Of a stretch of 64,000 nucleotides of DNA, positions 61,151 through 64,000 are shown one piece after another. Numbering within the stretch: the stretch's first letter is position 1; every line of letters starts with the position of its first letter. Both the position numbers and the translations under genes were made by a program. The notes under the pieces were generated by a model. That model was not told the DNA's origin. It was given only the letters and a program-made list of their open reading frames with translations, and did no database searches. Source of the DNA: an uncultured Clostridia bacterium (GTDB lineage Bacteria; Bacillota; Clostridia; Lachnospirales; Cellulosilyticaceae). Location of the stretch: contig CALJNR010000012.1 in the NCBI GenBank assembly GCA_937981575.1, positions 1 through 64,000 of the forward strand, given 5' to 3'.

Positions 61151-62905
61151 TTATACTCTATCTTTTGCTTCGTAATGTGTATGAAGAAGATCATGCGCTT
61201 TATGACTCATTGGTTTTCCAAAGTAGTTTGCATAAAGTTCTTTTACAAATGGATTTTCATGAGACTTACGAATTGGCTTATTTCTATCTTCAGTATAAAT
61301 AGCAGCCTGACGTTTCTTAAGAATCTCTGAATCTCCATGATGGTATGGCTGACCGCCGCCGCCAATACATCCTCCTGGACATGCCATAATCTCAATAGCA
61401 TGGAAGTTTCTCGGATTGCCATTTTGAATTTCTTCAAGAAGTTCTCTTGCATTACCAAGTCCGTGAGCAATCCCTATATTAAGATCCATGTCACCAACTT
61501 TTACTGTTGCACTTCTTACACCATCAAATCCTCTCAGTGCTTCAAAGTCAACTTTTTCAAGTGTTTCTCCTGTAAGAATTTCATAAGCTGTACGAGTAGC
61601 AGCTTCAATAACTCCGCCTGTTGTTCCGAAGATAACAGATGCTCCTGTTGATTCACCTAATGGATTATCAAAATCTTCTTCTGGAAGGTTATTAAAGTCA
61701 ATATTCGCCCTCTTAATTAAGTGAGCAAGCTCCCTAGTAGAAATTGAAAGATCTACATCATTGTTAAATTCAGGCCTTGAAGCCTCATATTTTTTAGCTA
61801 AACATGGCATAATAGATACAACAACCATTTTTTCTCTTGGTATGTTATATTTTTCTGCAAAATAATTTTTAGCGATAGCACCAAACATTTGTTGAGGTGA
61901 TCTTGCTGTTGAAGGTATATCTAATAAATCTGGGAATTGACTTTCAATAAAGTTTACCCATGCAGGACAGCAGCTTGTAAGAATAGGAAGACGTACTGAT
62001 GTATCTCCAGTTTGGAATCTTGTAAGGCGGTCGATAAGTTCTGCGCCTTCTTCCATAATCGTTACATCAGCTGCAAAGTCTGTATCAAACACGTAGTTAA
62101 AACCAAGTGCTCTAAGTGCAGCAACCATTTTACCAGTAACAAGCGTTCCAGCTTCCATGCCAAATTCTTCACCAAGGGCAGCTCTTACCGCTGGTGCAGT
62201 TTGAACAACAACAACTTTATCTGGATCTGCAAGGTGTCTTACAACATCCCATGCATGTTCTTTTTCACAAAGTGCACCCGTTGGACAAACAGCAACACAT
62301 TGTCCGCAGTGTGTACAAACAGAATCTAAAAGATCTGCTTCAAAAGCAGTTGATACTACCGCATTGAATCCTCTGTTAATACCTGATAATGCGCCAACTG
62401 TCTGTACTTTGTTACACATAGTTTCACAGCGTCTGCACATAATACATTTATCCATATCTCTTACAATAGCTTTGCTTTCATCAACTGGATAAGTAGATTG
62501 TGCACCATCTTTACCAATTCTTATTTCTCTTACCCCGAATTTAACAGCAACATCCTGAAGTTCACAACGGCCTGATTTTTCGCATACAAGGCAATCTTTT
62601 GGATGGTCTGAAAGTAAGAGTTCAAGGACTACTTTTCTCGCATTAAGAACTTTTACTGAACGGGTATTGACTACCATTCCGTCTGTAACAGGCGTTGCAC
62701 AAGCTGGTGCTAAGTTTCTGCGTCCATCAACTTCTACAACACAGATTCTGCAAGATGCAGCTTGATTAACCATTTTTGTATCATGTAAATCTAAATGACA
62801 AAGAGTTGGAATATGAACGCCTACTGCTTTTGCTGCTTCTAAAATAGTTGCACCTTTGGCAACCATCGTCTCTTTGCCATCAATAGTAATTTTAAGTTCT
62901 GACAT
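61151..62905 (-). CDS. hydA: [FeFe] hydrogenase large subunit, electron-bifurcating or NAD(P)-linked type
   Basis: A 584-aa hydrogenase. The N-terminal 2Fe-2S domain has C36, C52, C55 and C69, then comes a His-ligated cluster site (H101, C105, C108, C114) and two 4Fe-4S sites (C154/157/160/164 and C197/200/203/207). The H-cluster motifs are TSCCPAW from 310, IMPCLAKKYE from 365 and ACPGGCIGGGGQ from 508. It makes or takes up hydrogen. With the NuoF-like partner just upstream it forms a HydABC/Hnd-type complex using NAD(P)H and ferredoxin. Confidence 0.95.
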   Translation of the reverse strand: MSELKITIDGKETMVAKGATILEAAKAVGVHIPTLCHLDLHDTKMVNQAASCRICVVEVDGRRNLAPACATPVTDGMVVNTRSVKVLNARKVVLELLLSDHPKDCLVCEKSGRCELQDVAVKFGVREIRIGKDGAQSTYPVDESKAIVRDMDKCIMCRRCETMCNKVQTVGALSGINRGFNAVVSTAFEADLLDSVCTHCGQCVAVCPTGALCEKEHAWDVVRHLADPDKVVVVQTAPAVRAALGEEFGMEAGTLVTGKMVAALRALGFNYVFDTDFAADVTIMEEGAELIDRLTRFQTGDTSVRLPILTSCCPAWVNFIESQFPDLLDIPSTARSPQQMFGAIAKNYFAEKYNIPREKMVVVSIMPCLAKKYEASRPEFNNDVDLSISTRELAHLIKRANIDFNNLPEEDFDNPLGESTGASVIFGTTGGVIEAATRTAYEILTGETLEKVDFEALRGFDGVRSATVKVGDMDLNIGIAHGLGNARELLEEIQNGNPRNFHAIEIMACPGGCIGGGGQPYHHGDSEILKKRQAAIYTEDRNKPIRKSHENPFVKELYANYFGKPMSHKAHDLLHTHYEAKDRV

Positions 62906-62923
62906 TGCTTTCTCACTCCTTCT

Positions 62924-64000
62924 CTACTGTTTGATAATCGCTTTAAACTTACATTTATCCATACATGCACCACATTTGATACATTTTTCTTGATCTACTA
63001 CATGCATTTGCTTAACAGTTCCTGTAATACAATTTACTGGACATACTCTTGCACATGCTGTACAGCCAATACACTTATCATTAATAATGTATTGAAGTAA
63101 TGCACTACATTCGCCCGCTGGACATTTTTTATCCTTAATATGGGCAATATATTCATCATAAAATACATCTAATGTAGAAAGAATAGGGTTTGGAGCAGTT
63201 TGTCCTAAGCCACAAAGTGCTGTATCTTTGATAACTTGACTAAGTTCTCTTAATACATCAACGTCTTCCATTGTTCCTTTACCATGGGTAATCTTTTCGA
63301 GCAATTCTAAAAGACGTTTTGTTCCAACACGGCATGGTGTACATTTACCACAAGACTCTTCTTCTGTAAACTCCAAATAAAATTTTGCAACTGCTGGCAT
63401 ACAGTTATCTTCATCCATAACAATCATTCCGCCTGAACCCATCATAGAGCCTTTTGCAAGAAGGTTGTCAAAGTCAATTGGTGTATCAAGATCTTTTTCT
63501 GTTAAACATCCGCCTGATGGGCCCCCTGTTTGTACAGCTTTAAATTTCTTACCATCTTTAATACCCCCGCCGATATCATAAATAACTTCTCTTAATGTAA
63601 TACCCATTGGTACTTCAATAAGACCTACGTTATTAATTTTTCCAGCAAGAGCAAATACTTTTGTTCCTTTTGATTTCTCTGTTCCAATTGAAGCAAACCA
63701 ATCTGCTCCTTTTAAGAAAATAACTGGAATATTTGCAAATGTTTCAACGTTATTTACGTTTGTTGGTTTTTCCCAATAACCACTTTCAGCTGGGAATGGT
63801 GGTTTTGTAGTAGGCTCACCACGCATACCTTCCATGGAGTGAATAAGTGCAGTTTCTTCCCCACATACGAAAGCCCCTGCTCCAAATTTGATTTCAATAT
63901 CAAATTCTAGACCACTTCCTAAAATATCTTTCCCAAGTAATCCATATTCTCTTGCATCATTAATTGCTTTTTCAAGTCGCTTAATAGCAAGCGGATATTC
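62924..64000 (-). CDS. hydB: NuoF-like hydrogenase subunit HydB (5' end outside window)
   Basis: The frame is open to the right edge, so the start is not visible. The visible 358 codons begin [16 protein letters not shown] and include the flavin/NAD-binding [19 protein letters not shown] and the NuoF 4Fe-4S site [16 protein letters not shown] with a late cysteine in ALCGLGQ. The tail has two extra 4Fe-4S clusters ([15 protein letters not shown] and [13 protein letters not shown]), as in HydB/HndC. The protein passes electrons between NAD(H), flavin and HydA. It lies 18 bases before hydA. The thioredoxin-like subunit HydC would be to the right. Confidence 0.93.
   Translation of the reverse strand, partial: EYPLAIKRLEKAINDAREYGLLGKDILGSGLEFDIEIKFGAGAFVCGEETALIHSMEGMRGEPTTKPPFPAESGYWEKPTNVNNVETFANIPVIFLKGADWFASIGTEKSKGTKVFALAGKINNVGLIEVPMGITLREVIYDIGGGIKDGKKFKAVQTGGPSGGCLTEKDLDTPIDFDNLLAKGSMMGSGGMIVMDEDNCMPAVAKFYLEFTEEESCGKCTPCRVGTKRLLELLEKITHGKGTMEDVDVLRELSQVIKDTALCGLGQTAPNPILSTLDVFYDEYIAHIKDKKCPAGECSALLQYIINDKCIGCTACARVCPVNCITGTVKQMHVVDQEKCIKCGACMDKCKFKAIIKQ

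Noticed and set aside
1-64000. CRISPR arrays, toxin-antitoxin pairs or anti-phage systems
   Set aside because: I saw no regular direct-repeat array and no recognisable defence gene. Short unknown genes have no partner with typical signatures.

Overview
The window comes from an anaerobic, endospore-forming, low-GC member of the Clostridia. The Lachnospirales (Lachnospiraceae or Cellulosilyticum-like relatives) seem most likely, but that is inferred from gene content and protein style, not from a database search. Supporting signs are spoIIGA-sigE-sigG, spoVD, a GerW-type protein and a Spo0E-like peptide for sporulation, an [FeFe] hydrogenase with a NuoF-like partner, pyruvate phosphate dikinase, a glycine T-box, and a MurE with the DNPR motif of meso-diaminopimelate-type walls. 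Nearly all genes lie on the minus strand.

Left edge (1-640): the end of a large serine recombinase runs straight into the 3' third of a comM/yifB-type gene. This looks like one end of an integrated element whose target is comM. Then, on the minus strand and in reverse order of transcription, come nrdR, ylmC/ymxH, sigG, sigE, spoIIGA (678-3974) and the whole division and cell-wall cluster: ftsZ, ftsQ, murA, ftsW, murD, mraY, murF, murE, spoVD, a second PASTA-type PBP, ftsL, rsmH and mraZ (4109-19782). murG and ftsA are absent. mraZ has a good promoter followed by 10-bp tandem repeats that fit MraZ binding. The spoVD ribosome binding site is locked in a perfect 14-bp hairpin.

Middle (19900-41200): a 53-aa Spo0E-like peptide, lgt, a 55-aa membrane peptide whose 3' end forms half of a perfect 31-bp palindrome, an unusual pair of hairpins with complementary loops, ychF, gerW plus a DUF2953 gene, mscS, a stand-alone TfoX C-terminal domain and RNase P RNA. 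Next is a housekeeping run of nucleoside kinase, nif3, trmK, rpoD, dnaG and dgt, followed by ppdK, T-box-controlled glyS, an ECF sigma/anti-sigma pair, tRNA-Leu(CAA) and a Nudix hydrolase.

Right part (41247-64000): a second SEDS/PBP pair, a U32-family gene split by one in-frame stop codon, zapA, ruvAB, 5-formyl-THF cyclo-ligase, a YnzC-like protein, a short proB, a type IIA topoisomerase pair (ParC/ParE-like), two cyclophilins, a DUF1292 protein, a membrane-dipeptidase-family enzyme, an M18 aminopeptidase, a secreted L,D-transpeptidase, a possible small RNA locus, and the hydA-hydB hydrogenase genes, the last cut by the window end.

I found no CRISPR array, no complete insertion sequence and no clear new defence or biosynthetic system. 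The observations most worth a second look are the comM junction, the spoVD RBS hairpin, the complementary-loop structure before ychF, the 31-bp palindrome, the in-frame stop in the U32 gene and the MraZ repeats.
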